NCBI GenBank assembly: GCA_024235995.1
Contig: JACKLI010000001.1
Coordinates: 1,674,001-1,738,000, forward strand
DNA from: Burkholderiaceae bacterium
Lineage (GTDB): Bacteria > Pseudomonadota > Gammaproteobacteria > Burkholderiales > Burkholderiaceae_C
Reading direction: 5' to 3'
Length of the DNA: 64,000 nucleotides
Position 1 is the stretch's first letter. Every line of letters starts with the position of its first letter. Below are positions 55,356 through 64,000 of the stretch, piece after piece. The notes under the pieces are model-generated. The model saw only the letters and a list, made by a program, of their open reading frames with translations. It made no database searches and was not told the origin of the DNA. Both the position numbers and the translations under genes were made by a program.

Positions 55356-57809
55356 ATGAAACCGACCCTCACCCTTGCTGGCCCCAGTACCCGGTTTTCA
55401 GGCAGGTTCCGGCCTGCTCCGGTGGCTTGGCTCGCGGCGTTGCTGCTGTGCGTGAGTCTGGTCGGCTGCGGCGGAGGCGCCGATACGGAGGCCGCCAATC
55501 CACAAAGCGCCGTCGCCAGCGTGCCGCAAGGCAATGCCGGGGACAGCGCGGCACCTGCGGCGGCGAACGGCTCCGCCGACCAGCCTGTCAAGGCTGCCGT
55601 GAGCCTGGCGGCGCCCGATCCGGGCTTGCTGCTTCTGTTGGTGCCCGACGGCATCGATGACCAGGATCCCGGAATCATGGCCTGGGAGGATGCCGCCCGC
55701 GAAGTGGGCGTCCGCATGGCGCCCATCACCGATTCCCAGTTCCTGGGCCTGGGTACAAGTGGCGCCCTGGCCTACGCCGGCCTGGTGTTGCCTGACCAGA
55801 TTCACACCGTGGCCACCGATCAGCTGGTGCAGGCGGTGCGCGATTTCACGAGCGCCGGCGGCCGAACCCTGCTGACGTTCGACTTTGCCGCATTGACGCG
55901 CCGCGCCGACGGACCCCTGGTCTATCCGATCCCCAAATCCCGCCTCAGCGATCTGGCCGGGGTGGACTACGTCCTGTACGACAAGTACCTCGACCATACG
56001 GTGGGCCTGGGGCCGGTGACGGCGATGCGCAGCACCCTGCGCGAGCTGCTGGTTCCTCCCGGCAAGTCCGAGCCCTTCCCCACGACGGCCTCCGTTGCTT
56101 CGCTGACCGCCAACGGTGGAGCCGGCACCTCGGGGACGACCAAGGATCGCATGCTCGCTGCTCCCGCCAGCGCCTCGGATCTGGGCAGCCAGGTGCCGTT
56201 GTTGAAGGCAGCGGGCGTCGGGCCCGGGCAGGCCCTCTATCTTCCGGTGAGTCCCAGTGACCCGGGCGGTGTCCATGGCTTCGACCCGCAGCAGTACCAG
56301 ATCCAGCCGATGGCGTCGCCCAGCGAACTTCGGTCGCCGGATCGGTTGAAGGAGCTGAAGGCGGGGGTTGGCTTTGGCCAGGCCGTGCGGGCCGCCGCGC
56401 CGGATCAGGCCAGTCGGTTCTTCCCGGCCGGCACGAAGGCGTTCGGCGCTTTTGGCGGCGGCTCCGGAAGCACTGCGGGTGGCCGTGCCGTCGTTCGAAA
56501 TGGGCTTGGCGACAATGGCCCCGACGTCCTGCAGGCCTACAACGGGTACGCGCTGGGATTTCTGGTTTACCCGAGCTACGTCACCGAAGGCTCGTACGCC
56601 GGGACCGTCCTGGCGACTTCGCCGCAGTTCGGCCTGGTGGCGGGGGTGCAGTCGTTCGGTGCCGGCCGCGTGCTGTTCGTCAACCTTCCGCTGACCTACC
56701 TCAAGGGGCGTACGGACGCCTTGCCCATGCACGGGTTCCTTCAATACTTCGTGCAGCATCTGCTGGGCGGTGCTCAGCTTTCCAGCATGCCCAACGGGGT
56801 TGCGGGAATGATCTTCAACTGGCACCTGGACTCCAAGGAGGCCCAGCAACCCGCGCTGCAATTGGAGCGCGCCGGCATCTTCAATGTCGGGACGATGAGC
56901 ATCCACATGACCGCCGGCCCGGACGCGGTGACCCCTGGGGACAAGCTGGGCTTCGATTTGAACAACAACCCGACCATGCAGGCCTTCCTGCGTCGCATGG
57001 ACGCGAAGGGACACTCGATCGGCTCGCATGGAGGCTGGATTCATGACTACTACGGCCTGAACGCCAACGAAACCAACAGCGCCACCTTCCTGCCGTACCT
57101 GGTGCTCAATCGCCAGGCGGTGGACAACGCCGTGGGACATGCCACCCGGGACTATTCGGCGCCGGAAGGCAACAATCCGCTCTGGGCCATGGACTGGCTC
57201 GCGCAGCAGGGCGTCGTGTCCGCGTATTTCGCCGGCCATACCGGGCTTGGCGTGACGCGCGACTATCGCGATGGCACCTTGCACACCCCCAGCCTGTGGG
57301 TGGTCCCGGTGACCCCGATGGGCAACTACGCCACCTTCGAGGAGTTCCAGGATTTCAACGTGCCGAAGGCGGACGTCGTCAACTGGTACCTCGACCTGGT
57401 GGATTTCGATCTCGCGCACAACACCGCGCGCATGGTCTACGCCCACCCGCCGGGTGCCTACGACTGGATCGACGTCGTCCAGACCCTGGAAGCCTATGTG
57501 CGTGGCAAGGGCAGCTCGCAGGTCGCCTGGTACACCATGCCGCGACTGGCCGACTTCATGGCCAAGCGCAACCAGGTGCAGTGGAATCAGCAGAGCCTGG
57601 CCAACGGGGTGACGCAGTTCAGCGCCTCGCATCCGGTCAGCCTGAAGGAGATGGTCTGGCGCCTGCCCAAGGCTCGCTATCTCAGGCCAACCACGGTATC
57701 GGGTGGTAGCGTGGCCGACGGCGGAACGGTCTGGCTGGTCAAGGCCAGCTCGAACGCACGCACCCTGACGTTCCGCGCGGCCTCCAACACGTTGCCGGCA
57801 TCGTTCTGA
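55356..57809 (+). CDS. Lipoprotein with a ThuA/GATase-like domain and a polysaccharide-deacetylase-like domain
   Basis: An 817-residue exported lipoprotein: lipobox LVGC with C38, a Ser/Ala/Gly linker, then a flavodoxin/class-I-glutaminase-like region (about 90-450; LLLLVPDGIDDQDPG, GLVLPDQIHTVATDQLVQAVRDFTSAGGRTLLTFDF, SFGAGRVLFVNLPLTYL). A C-terminal domain (about 480-760) reads like a NodB-type deacetylase: NWHLDSKEA with D492, GHSIGSHGGWIHD with H553, H558 and H563, and NHTARMVYAHPPGAYDW-like later segments. PgaB and similar enzymes use an Asp and two His as zinc ligands in comparable places. Spacing here differs, so activity is unproven. It would deacetylate or modify the polymer in the periplasm or outer membrane. 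It ends the operon; a hairpin follows. Confidence 0.7.
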   Translation: MKPTLTLAGPSTRFSGRFRPAPVAWLAALLLCVSLVGCGGGADTEAANPQSAVASVPQGNAGDSAAPAAANGSADQPVKAAVSLAAPDPGLLLLLVPDGIDDQDPGIMAWEDAAREVGVRMAPITDSQFLGLGTSGALAYAGLVLPDQIHTVATDQLVQAVRDFTSAGGRTLLTFDFAALTRRADGPLVYPIPKSRLSDLAGVDYVLYDKYLDHTVGLGPVTAMRSTLRELLVPPGKSEPFPTTASVASLTANGGAGTSGTTKDRMLAAPASASDLGSQVPLLKAAGVGPGQALYLPVSPSDPGGVHGFDPQQYQIQPMASPSELRSPDRLKELKAGVGFGQAVRAAAPDQASRFFPAGTKAFGAFGGGSGSTAGGRAVVRNGLGDNGPDVLQAYNGYALGFLVYPSYVTEGSYAGTVLATSPQFGLVAGVQSFGAGRVLFVNLPLTYLKGRTDALPMHGFLQYFVQHLLGGAQLSSMPNGVAGMIFNWHLDSKEAQQPALQLERAGIFNVGTMSIHMTAGPDAVTPGDKLGFDLNNNPTMQAFLRRMDAKGHSIGSHGGWIHDYYGLNANETNSATFLPYLVLNRQAVDNAVGHATRDYSAPEGNNPLWAMDWLAQQGVVSAYFAGHTGLGVTRDYRDGTLHTPSLWVVPVTPMGNYATFEEFQDFNVPKADVVNWYLDLVDFDLAHNTARMVYAHPPGAYDWIDVVQTLEAYVRGKGSSQVAWYTMPRLADFMAKRNQVQWNQQSLANGVTQFSASHPVSLKEMVWRLPKARYLRPTTVSGGSVADGGTVWLVKASSNARTLTFRAASNTLPASF

Positions 57810-57825
57810 GCCGGCAATCCCGGGA

Positions 57826-57855
57826 GAGACTCTCGCGAGCCGCGGCGAGAGTCTC
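57826..57855 (+). terminator. Hairpin after the polysaccharide cluster
   Basis: GAGACTCTCGC and GCGAGAGTCTC pair around eight bases, 17 bases after the last gene of the cluster. There is no T run, so it may be a Rho-dependent or stabilising stem. Confidence 0.5.
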
Positions 57856-57870
57856 CTCGAGGGCCCGATC

Positions 57871-57958
57871 TGGCGGAAGGGGTGGGATTCGAACCCACGG
57901 ACGCTTGCGCGTCGCCGGTTTTCAAGACCGGTGCAATCGACCACTCTGCCACCCTTCC
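57871..57958 (-). tRNA. tRNA-Ser (anticodon TGA)
   Basis: An 88-base class II gene on the minus strand with a GGAAGGG/CCCTTCC acceptor stem, long variable arm, loop CTTGAAA (anticodon TGA), GGTTCGAATCC and an encoded CCA. Confidence 0.97.
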
Positions 57959-58011
57959 GCGGGTGAAGGCTGAAATTCTATCGGCCGGGGCGTGGGCCCG
58001 GCCGTGAATTG

Positions 58012-58044
58012 GAAAAAAGAAACCCGCTGCAGGCAGCGGGTTTT
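58012..58044 (-). terminator. Terminator of rpmB-rpmG
   Basis: AACCCGCTGC and GCAGCGGGTT pair around AG. On the minus strand the stem continues into TTTCTTTTTT. Confidence 0.88.
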
Positions 58045-58065
58045 CGTCGCTTCAGGGGCCGAAGA

Positions 58066-58236
58066 TCACTTCAGCTTGATTTCCTTGTACTCGACGTGCT
58101 TGCGTGCCTTGGGGTCGAACTTCATGATCGACATCTTCTCGGGCATGGTCTTCTTGTTCTTGCTGGTGGTGTAGAAGTGACCGGTGCCGGCCGTGGATTC
58201 CAGCTTGATCTTTTCGCGTCCGCCTTTGGTGGCCAT
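58066..58236 (-). CDS. rpmG: 50S ribosomal protein L33
   Basis: A 56-residue protein, MATKGGREKIKLESTAGTGH at the start and EYKEIKLK at the end, a complete L33. There is no zinc-ribbon cysteine pair, so it is the C-minus form that works without zinc. It lies 20 bases after rpmB in the usual rpmB-rpmG order. The reading is short and could be missed by length filters. Confidence 0.97.
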   Translation of the reverse strand: MATKGGREKIKLESTAGTGHFYTTSKNKKTMPEKMSIMKFDPKARKHVEYKEIKLK

Positions 58237-58256
58237 GATGGTGTTCCTTCAGTGGT

Positions 58257-58490
58257 TCAGGCTTGGCCGCGTGCGCGCATGTCGGCGAGCACGGACTCGA
58301 TGCCATTCTTGTCGATCAGTCGCAGCGCGGCGCTGGACACGCGCAGGCGCACCCAGCGGTTCTCGCTCTCGACCCAGAAGCGGCGGTACTGCAGGTTGGG
58401 CAGGAAACGACGCTTGGTTTTGTTGTTGGCGTGGGAAACGTTGTTTCCGACCATGGGCTTCTTGCCCGTGACTTCGCACACGCGTGCCAT
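58257..58490 (-). CDS. rpmB: 50S ribosomal protein L28
   Basis: A 77-residue L28 of standard length: MARVCEVTGKKPMVGNNVSH, then RRFLPNLQYRRFWVES and LRVSSAALRLIDKNGIESVLADMRARGQA. The first start giving this N-terminus is ATG 58490. Followed by rpmG and their shared terminator. Confidence 0.97.
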   Translation of the reverse strand: MARVCEVTGKKPMVGNNVSHANNKTKRRFLPNLQYRRFWVESENRWVRLRVSSAALRLIDKNGIESVLADMRARGQA

Positions 58491-58863
58491 GAGAAATGCT
58501 CTCCAGTCCATCCGGTCTTTGCTGGCGCCGCGCCTTGCTGCGCGACTCGCTCGGACCTCACCTCGCCATGAAAAGGGGTGGCGGTGGCCCCGTGGGCTTC
58601 GCGGTGCCCGATCGGCTGCGGTGCCGCTCGTGTCCGTGAAGAACCCGCCATTATAGCGGTTTGCCGGTGCCGCGTGCCACCGGCGCAAAAGGCGCGGCCT
58701 GGCCCCGCGGATGGACCGGCGCCGGCGGGCCCGCCCGCGCGCCCGCTTCCGCGCGATTGCCGTCCGGCGCGCGTCATGCGGATAAAATACTCGGTTCGCC
58801 GCATTCCAATGAGGCGGCTCGCGCCAAGGGGCGCCAGCCGTCCGATTCGTTTGAACCCTGTTC
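58491..58863. other. Promoter region between rpmB and tRNA-Leu
   Basis: This 373-base gap holds a perfect -10 box TATAAT on the minus strand (58650-58655) for rpmB-rpmG, without a clear -35. On the plus strand, TTGCCG (58757-58762) and GATAAA/TAAAAT (58781-58788) form a plausible promoter for tRNA-Leu, and perhaps tig. No gene is visible. Confidence 0.5.
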
Positions 58864-58950
58864 GCGCGGGTGGCGAAATTGGTAGACGCACCAGGTTTAG
58901 GTCCTGACGCCCGCGAGGGTGTGGGGGTTCGAGTCCCCCCCCGCGCACCA
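58864..58950 (+). tRNA. tRNA-Leu (anticodon TAG)
   Basis: An 87-base class II gene with acceptor GCGCGGG/CCCGCGC, loop TTTAGGT (anticodon TAG), a long variable arm, GGTTCGAGTCC and an encoded CCA. It sits 25 bases before tig; the two may share a transcript. Confidence 0.97.
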
Positions 58951-58975
58951 CCATCAACATGACTGAGAGATCCCC

Positions 58976-60295
58976 ATGGCCGTGAATGTCGAAACCCTGG
59001 AAAAACTCGAGCGCAAGATGACGCTCACCCTGCCGATGGACACCATCCGCAGCGAGGTGGATGCGCGTCTGCGCAAGCTGGCCCGCACCGTCAAGATGGA
59101 CGGCTTTCGTCCCGGCAAGGTGCCGATGAGCATCGTGGCGCAGCGCTACGGCTATTCGGTGCAGTACGAGGTGATGAACGACAAGGTGGGCGAGGCGTTT
59201 TTCAGCGCCGCCAACGAGGCCGAGCTGCGCGTGGCGGGCCAGCCCACCATCACCGAGAAGGACGGCGCGCCCGAGGGGCAGATGGCGTTCGACGCGGTGT
59301 TCGAGGTGTTTCCCGAGGTGAAGATCGGCGACCTGGCCACGGCCGAGATCGAGCGCGCCAGCGCCCAGGTGAGCGACGAGGCGATCGACCGCACGCTGGA
59401 GATTTTGCGCAAGCAGCGCCGCAGCTTCGCCCAGCGCGCGCAAGGCGCGCCGGCCGAGGACGGCGACCGCGTGACGGTGGACTTTGCCGGCAAGATCGAC
59501 GGCGAGCCGTTCGAGGGCGGCAAGGCCGAGGACTTTGCCTTCGTCATCGCCGAGGGCCAGATGCTGCCCGAGTTCGAGACCGCCGTGCGCGGCCTGAAGG
59601 TGGGCGAGAGCAAGACCTTCCCGCTGGCCTTTCCGGCCGACTACCACGGCAAGGACGTGGCGGGCAAGACGGCCGACTTCATGGTCACGGTCAAGAAGAT
59701 CGAGGCCGCGCACCTGCCCGAGGTCAACGAGCAGCTGGCCAAGTCGCTGGGCGTGGAGGGCGGCACCGTCGAGGGTCTGCGCGCCGACATCCAGAAGAAC
59801 CTGGAGCGCGAGATCAAGTTCCGCCTGAACGCGCGCAACAAGCAGGCCGTGATGGATGCGCTGCTGGCCAAGTCCGAGCTGGACGTGCCCAAGGCCAGCG
59901 TGCAGGCCGAGGTGGACCGCATGGTCGAAAGCGCGCGGGGCGACCTGAAGGCGCGCGGCCTGAAGGACAAGGACATCGAGAAGTTCCCCTTCCCCGAGGA
60001 CGCCTTCCGCCCGCAGGCCGAGCGCCGCGTGCGCCTGGGCCTGGTGGTGGCCGAGCTGGTCAAGACGGCCAAGCTGCAGGCCACGCCCGAGCAGATCAAG
60101 GCCCAGGTCGAGGAGCTGGCCGCCAGCTACGAGAAGCCCGCCGAGGTGGTGCGCTACTACTACGCCGACAACCGCCGCCTGGCCGACGTGGAGGCGATGG
60201 TGATCGAGAACAACGTGACCGAGCACGTGCTGGGCCAGGCCAAGGTGACCGACAAGGCGCTGGGCTTCGACGAGCTGATGGGTCAGCAGGCTTGA
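58976..60295 (+). CDS. tig: Trigger factor
   Basis: Ribosome-bound chaperone and prolyl isomerase, 439 residues. The ribosome-binding loop is GFRPGKVPMSIVAQRYG (about 45-61). The FKBP-like PPIase domain spans about 160-245 (GDRVTVDFAGKIDGEPFEGG, FPADYHGKDVAGK), and a long alpha-helical C-terminal arm follows. It is first of tig-clpP-clpX-lon. An upstream tRNA-Leu lies 25 bases away. Confidence 0.98.
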   Translation: MAVNVETLEKLERKMTLTLPMDTIRSEVDARLRKLARTVKMDGFRPGKVPMSIVAQRYGYSVQYEVMNDKVGEAFFSAANEAELRVAGQPTITEKDGAPEGQMAFDAVFEVFPEVKIGDLATAEIERASAQVSDEAIDRTLEILRKQRRSFAQRAQGAPAEDGDRVTVDFAGKIDGEPFEGGKAEDFAFVIAEGQMLPEFETAVRGLKVGESKTFPLAFPADYHGKDVAGKTADFMVTVKKIEAAHLPEVNEQLAKSLGVEGGTVEGLRADIQKNLEREIKFRLNARNKQAVMDALLAKSELDVPKASVQAEVDRMVESARGDLKARGLKDKDIEKFPFPEDAFRPQAERRVRLGLVVAELVKTAKLQATPEQIKAQVEELAASYEKPAEVVRYYYADNRRLADVEAMVIENNVTEHVLGQAKVTDKALGFDELMGQQA

Positions 60296-60296
60296 C

Positions 60297-60360
60297 GACT
60301 ATTGAAAACGGAGCATTTGGCGCTTGCTGGACGCGGGCCAAAGCCTGTTTTGATTGATGA
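60297..60360 (+). repeat. Dispersed element, copy 9, between tig and clpP
   Basis: Reads TATTGAAAACGGAGC, TGGCGCTTGCTGGACGC and GGGCCAAAGCCTGTTTTGAT, starting right after the tig stop. It occupies much of the tig-clpP gap. Confidence 0.72.
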
Positions 60361-60451
60361 ACTTGCCGGGTGCGGCCCGGCGGCGACAATGGGGTCTGGA
60401 ATCCGGCGGTTCCGGCCCCATTTGCCATTTGATTTCCCTGACGGAGCTTTC

Positions 60452-61063
60452 ATGAGCGCACTTGCCACCCCCCAGAACCTCGGGCTGATCCCGATGGTGA
60501 TCGAGCAGTCCGGCCGCGGCGAGCGGTCGTTCGACATCTACTCGCGCCTGCTCAAGGAGCGCGTGATCTTTCTGGTGGGCGAGGTCAACGACCAGACCGC
60601 CAACCTGGTGGTGGCGCAGCTGCTGTTCCTGGAAAGCGAGAACCCCGACAAGGACATTTCGTTCTACATCAACTCGCCCGGCGGCAGCGTGACGGCCGGC
60701 ATGTCGATCTACGACACCATGCAGTTCATCAAGCCCGACGTGTCCACCATGTGCCTGGGCTTTGCCGCCAGCATGGGCGCCTTTTTGCTGGCCGCCGGCG
60801 CCAAGGGCAAGCGCTATTCGCTGCCCAACAGCAAGATCATGATCCACCAGGTGCTGGGCGGCGCGCAGGGCCAGGCCACCGACATCGAGATCCAGGCGCG
60901 CGACATCCTGCGCACCAAGGAGCAGATGAACCGCATCCTGGCCGAGCGCACCGGCCAGCCCTACGAGAAGGTGGTGCACGACACCGAGCGCGACTACTAC
61001 ATGACCGCCGACGAGAGCAAGGACTACGGCATCATCGACCAGGTGCTGGCCCAGCGTCCGTGA
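60452..61063 (+). CDS. clpP: ATP-dependent Clp protease proteolytic subunit
   Basis: Serine protease of the Clp chamber, 203 residues. The catalytic residues are S107 in GFAASMGAFLLAAG and H132 in IMIHQVLGGAQG. ATG 60452 gives MSALATPQNLGLIPMVIEQS, with the short propeptide typical of betaproteobacteria. Partner of the ClpX unfoldase encoded next. Confidence 0.98.
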   Translation: MSALATPQNLGLIPMVIEQSGRGERSFDIYSRLLKERVIFLVGEVNDQTANLVVAQLLFLESENPDKDISFYINSPGGSVTAGMSIYDTMQFIKPDVSTMCLGFAASMGAFLLAAGAKGKRYSLPNSKIMIHQVLGGAQGQATDIEIQARDILRTKEQMNRILAERTGQPYEKVVHDTERDYYMTADESKDYGIIDQVLAQRP

Positions 61064-61123
61064 CGCGGGCGACGCGGCGAGATTTCGCTATCATGGTTCG
61101 ATCCATCCACTGAGTGTTCGTCA

Positions 61124-62389
61124 ATGGCCGAGAAAAAAGGCTCTTCCAGCGAGAAAACGCTTTACTGCTCCTTTTGCGGCAAGAGCCAGCACGAGGTCAA
61201 GAAGCTGATCGCCGGCCCGTCGGTGTTCATCTGCGATGAATGCATCGACCTGTGCAACGACATCATCCGCGAGGAAGTGCCCGAGGGCGCGGCCGAGGGC
61301 CAGCCCAAGAGCGACCTGCCCACGCCCTCCGACATCAAGTCCAACCTGGACAACTACGTCATCGGCCAGGAGCGCGCCAAGCGCACGCTGGCGGTGGCGG
61401 TGTACAACCACTACAAGCGCCTCAAGCACAAGAGCGACAAGAAGGGCGGCGACGTCGAGCTGAGCAAGAGCAACATCCTGCTCATCGGCCCCACCGGCAG
61501 CGGCAAGACGCTGCTGGCGCAAACGCTGGCGCGCCAGCTCGACGTGCCTTTCGTCATGGCCGACGCCACCACGCTGACCGAGGCCGGCTACGTGGGCGAG
61601 GACGTCGAGAACATCATCAGCAAGCTGCTGCAAAGCTGCGAGTACGACGTCGAGCGCGCGCAGCGCGGCATCGTCTACATCGACGAGATCGACAAGATCA
61701 GCCGCAAGGCCGACAACCCCAGCATCACGCGCGACGTCTCGGGCGAGGGCGTGCAGCAGGCGCTGCTCAAGCTGATCGAGGGCACCATGGCCAGCGTGCC
61801 GCCGCAGGGCGGGCGCAAGCACCCCAACCAGGACTTCCTGCAGATCGACACCACCAACATCCTGTTCATCTGCGGCGGCGCCTTTGCCGGCCTCGAGAAG
61901 GTGATCGAGGCGCGCACCGAGGCCAGCGGCATCGGCTTTGGCGCCACCGTGCGCAGCAAGCAGCAGCGCTCGATCAGCGAGGCCTTCGAGGACGTCGAGC
62001 CCGAGGACCTGATCAAGTACGGCCTGATCCCCGAGCTGATCGGCCGCATGCCCGTGGTGGCCACGCTGGCCGAGCTGACCGAGGACGCGCTGGTGCAGAT
62101 CCTCACCGAGCCCAAGAACGCGCTGGTCAAGCAGTTCTCGCGCCTGCTGCAGATGGAAGGGGTCGAGCTGGAGATTCGCTCCAGCGCGCTCAAGGCCATC
62201 GCGCGCAAGGCGCTGGCGCGCAAGACCGGCGCGCGCGGACTGCGCTCGATCCTGGAAGGCGCGCTGATCGACACCATGTACGAGCTGCCGCACACCGCCA
62301 ACGTGGCCAAGGTGGTGGTGGACGACAGCACCATCGACGAAGCCCAGCCGCCGCTGCTGGTGTACCGCGAGGCGGCCAAAAAGGCTTGA
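61124..62389 (+). CDS. clpX: ATP-dependent Clp protease ATP-binding subunit ClpX
   Basis: AAA+ unfoldase, 421 residues. The N-terminal zinc-binding domain has C15, C18, C37 and C40. Walker A is GPTGSGKTLLAQTLA, and the pore and sensor segments include GYVGEDVENIISKLLQ, YIDEIDKISRK and RELIGRMPVV-like IGRMPVVATL. The IGF-type ClpP-docking loop is expected near SGIGFGATV. Its stop runs into a dispersed repeat. Confidence 0.98.
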   Translation: MAEKKGSSSEKTLYCSFCGKSQHEVKKLIAGPSVFICDECIDLCNDIIREEVPEGAAEGQPKSDLPTPSDIKSNLDNYVIGQERAKRTLAVAVYNHYKRLKHKSDKKGGDVELSKSNILLIGPTGSGKTLLAQTLARQLDVPFVMADATTLTEAGYVGEDVENIISKLLQSCEYDVERAQRGIVYIDEIDKISRKADNPSITRDVSGEGVQQALLKLIEGTMASVPPQGGRKHPNQDFLQIDTTNILFICGGAFAGLEKVIEARTEASGIGFGATVRSKQQRSISEAFEDVEPEDLIKYGLIPELIGRMPVVATLAELTEDALVQILTEPKNALVKQFSRLLQMEGVELEIRSSALKAIARKALARKTGARGLRSILEGALIDTMYELPHTANVAKVVVDDSTIDEAQPPLLVYREAAKKA

Positions 62390-62452
62390 TTTCAAGTCTA
62401 ATCGGCTTGTAGCCCTCGTGTATCAAGCGCAAGCAGCTATCTTTTTCGTAGT
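62389..62452 (-). repeat. Dispersed element, copy 10, between clpX and lon
   Basis: On the plus strand: TTTCAAGTCTAATCGGCTTG, TAGCCC, ATCAAGCGCAAGCAGCTATC and TTTTTCGTAG. This is the cleanest copy and a good reference for the family. It begins at the last base of the clpX stop. Confidence 0.9.
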
Positions 62453-62577
62453 CATCCGCCAGGCTGCGAACCGGTCCCCTCACGGGGCCGGTCGGCTTGG
62501 CCCGCTCGGCGCCGCGCCGGGTTGAAAATCAGGGTCTGCGTCGCCACCTCAGGCCCGATCACGCACAAGGATTTGCC

Positions 62578-64000
<1,423 letters not shown>

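Noticed and set aside
62517..62577. Heat-shock (sigma-32) promoter before lon
   Set aside because: TTGAAAA occurs at about 62521, but no matching -10 (CCCCAT-type) follows at the right distance.

Overview
The window is high-GC chromosomal DNA from a betaproteobacterium, most likely Burkholderiales, family Comamonadaceae (Acidovorax/Ottowia-like). The evidence is family-level: protein sequences (PhaR-RimO pair, EF-P with Arg32 next to EarP, TctABC with TctDE, PrpF), strong G/C third-position bias, tig-clpP-clpX-lon order, and two kinds of short dispersed repeats of a type I associate with this family. No phage, plasmid, IS or CRISPR is visible, and almost all DNA is coding.

Layout. 1-5.5 kb: end of phaR, rimO, tRNA-Leu(CAG), rnr (no ordinary start codon at the expected place) and a UbiH/UbiM-type hydroxylase. 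5.5-14.4 kb: an IPTL-CTERM-like surface protein, then a tricarboxylate-uptake island (tctA, tctB, tctC, sensor kinase, response regulator) divergent from a PEP-mutase/isocitrate-lyase-type enzyme overlapping a PrpF isomerase. 14.4-20.6 kb: acyl-CoA metabolism (acyl-CoA dehydrogenase, aminoglycoside-phosphotransferase-like partner, Crp/Fnr regulator, enoyl-CoA hydratase, 3-hydroxyacyl-CoA dehydrogenase, a ModA-like protein). 20.8-29 kb: a D-2-hydroxyacid dehydrogenase, lexA with two perfect SOS boxes on its promoter, adk, and the envelope cluster exbB-exbD-lpxK-ycaR-kdsB, interrupted by a carboxylesterase lipoprotein gene. 29.4-41.9 kb: xseA, sodB, DUF192, a small His/Lys-rich secreted protein, icd, ppiD, tRNA-Val, HU, a DMT exporter, pgsA, uvrC, earP, efp. 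42-49.6 kb: a LOG-family gene, then a Pho-boxed pstSCAB-phoU-phoB-phoR operon.

49.9-57.8 kb is the most unusual part: seven co-directional, mostly overlapping genes that look like an uncharacterised synthase-dependent exopolysaccharide system. They encode a small cytosolic protein, a processive GT2 synthase, a membrane-anchored bactofilin-like beta-helix protein, an exported alpha-helical-toroid-like protein, a YaiO-type outer-membrane barrel, a six-helix membrane protein and an 817-residue lipoprotein with a deacetylase-like domain. The parts match the logic of PNAG or cellulose machines (synthesis, modification, trimming, export), but the set matches no named system I know. 57.9-64 kb: tRNA-Ser, rpmG/rpmB, tRNA-Leu(UAG), tig, clpP, clpX and the 5' part of lon.

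The second notable signal is a family of about 55-75 bp AT-richer elements. I count ten copies. Five lie inside or across conserved genes in frame (rimO, kdsB, lpxK, xseA, earP); the others lie at gene ends or between genes. They explain odd linker peptides in those proteins.
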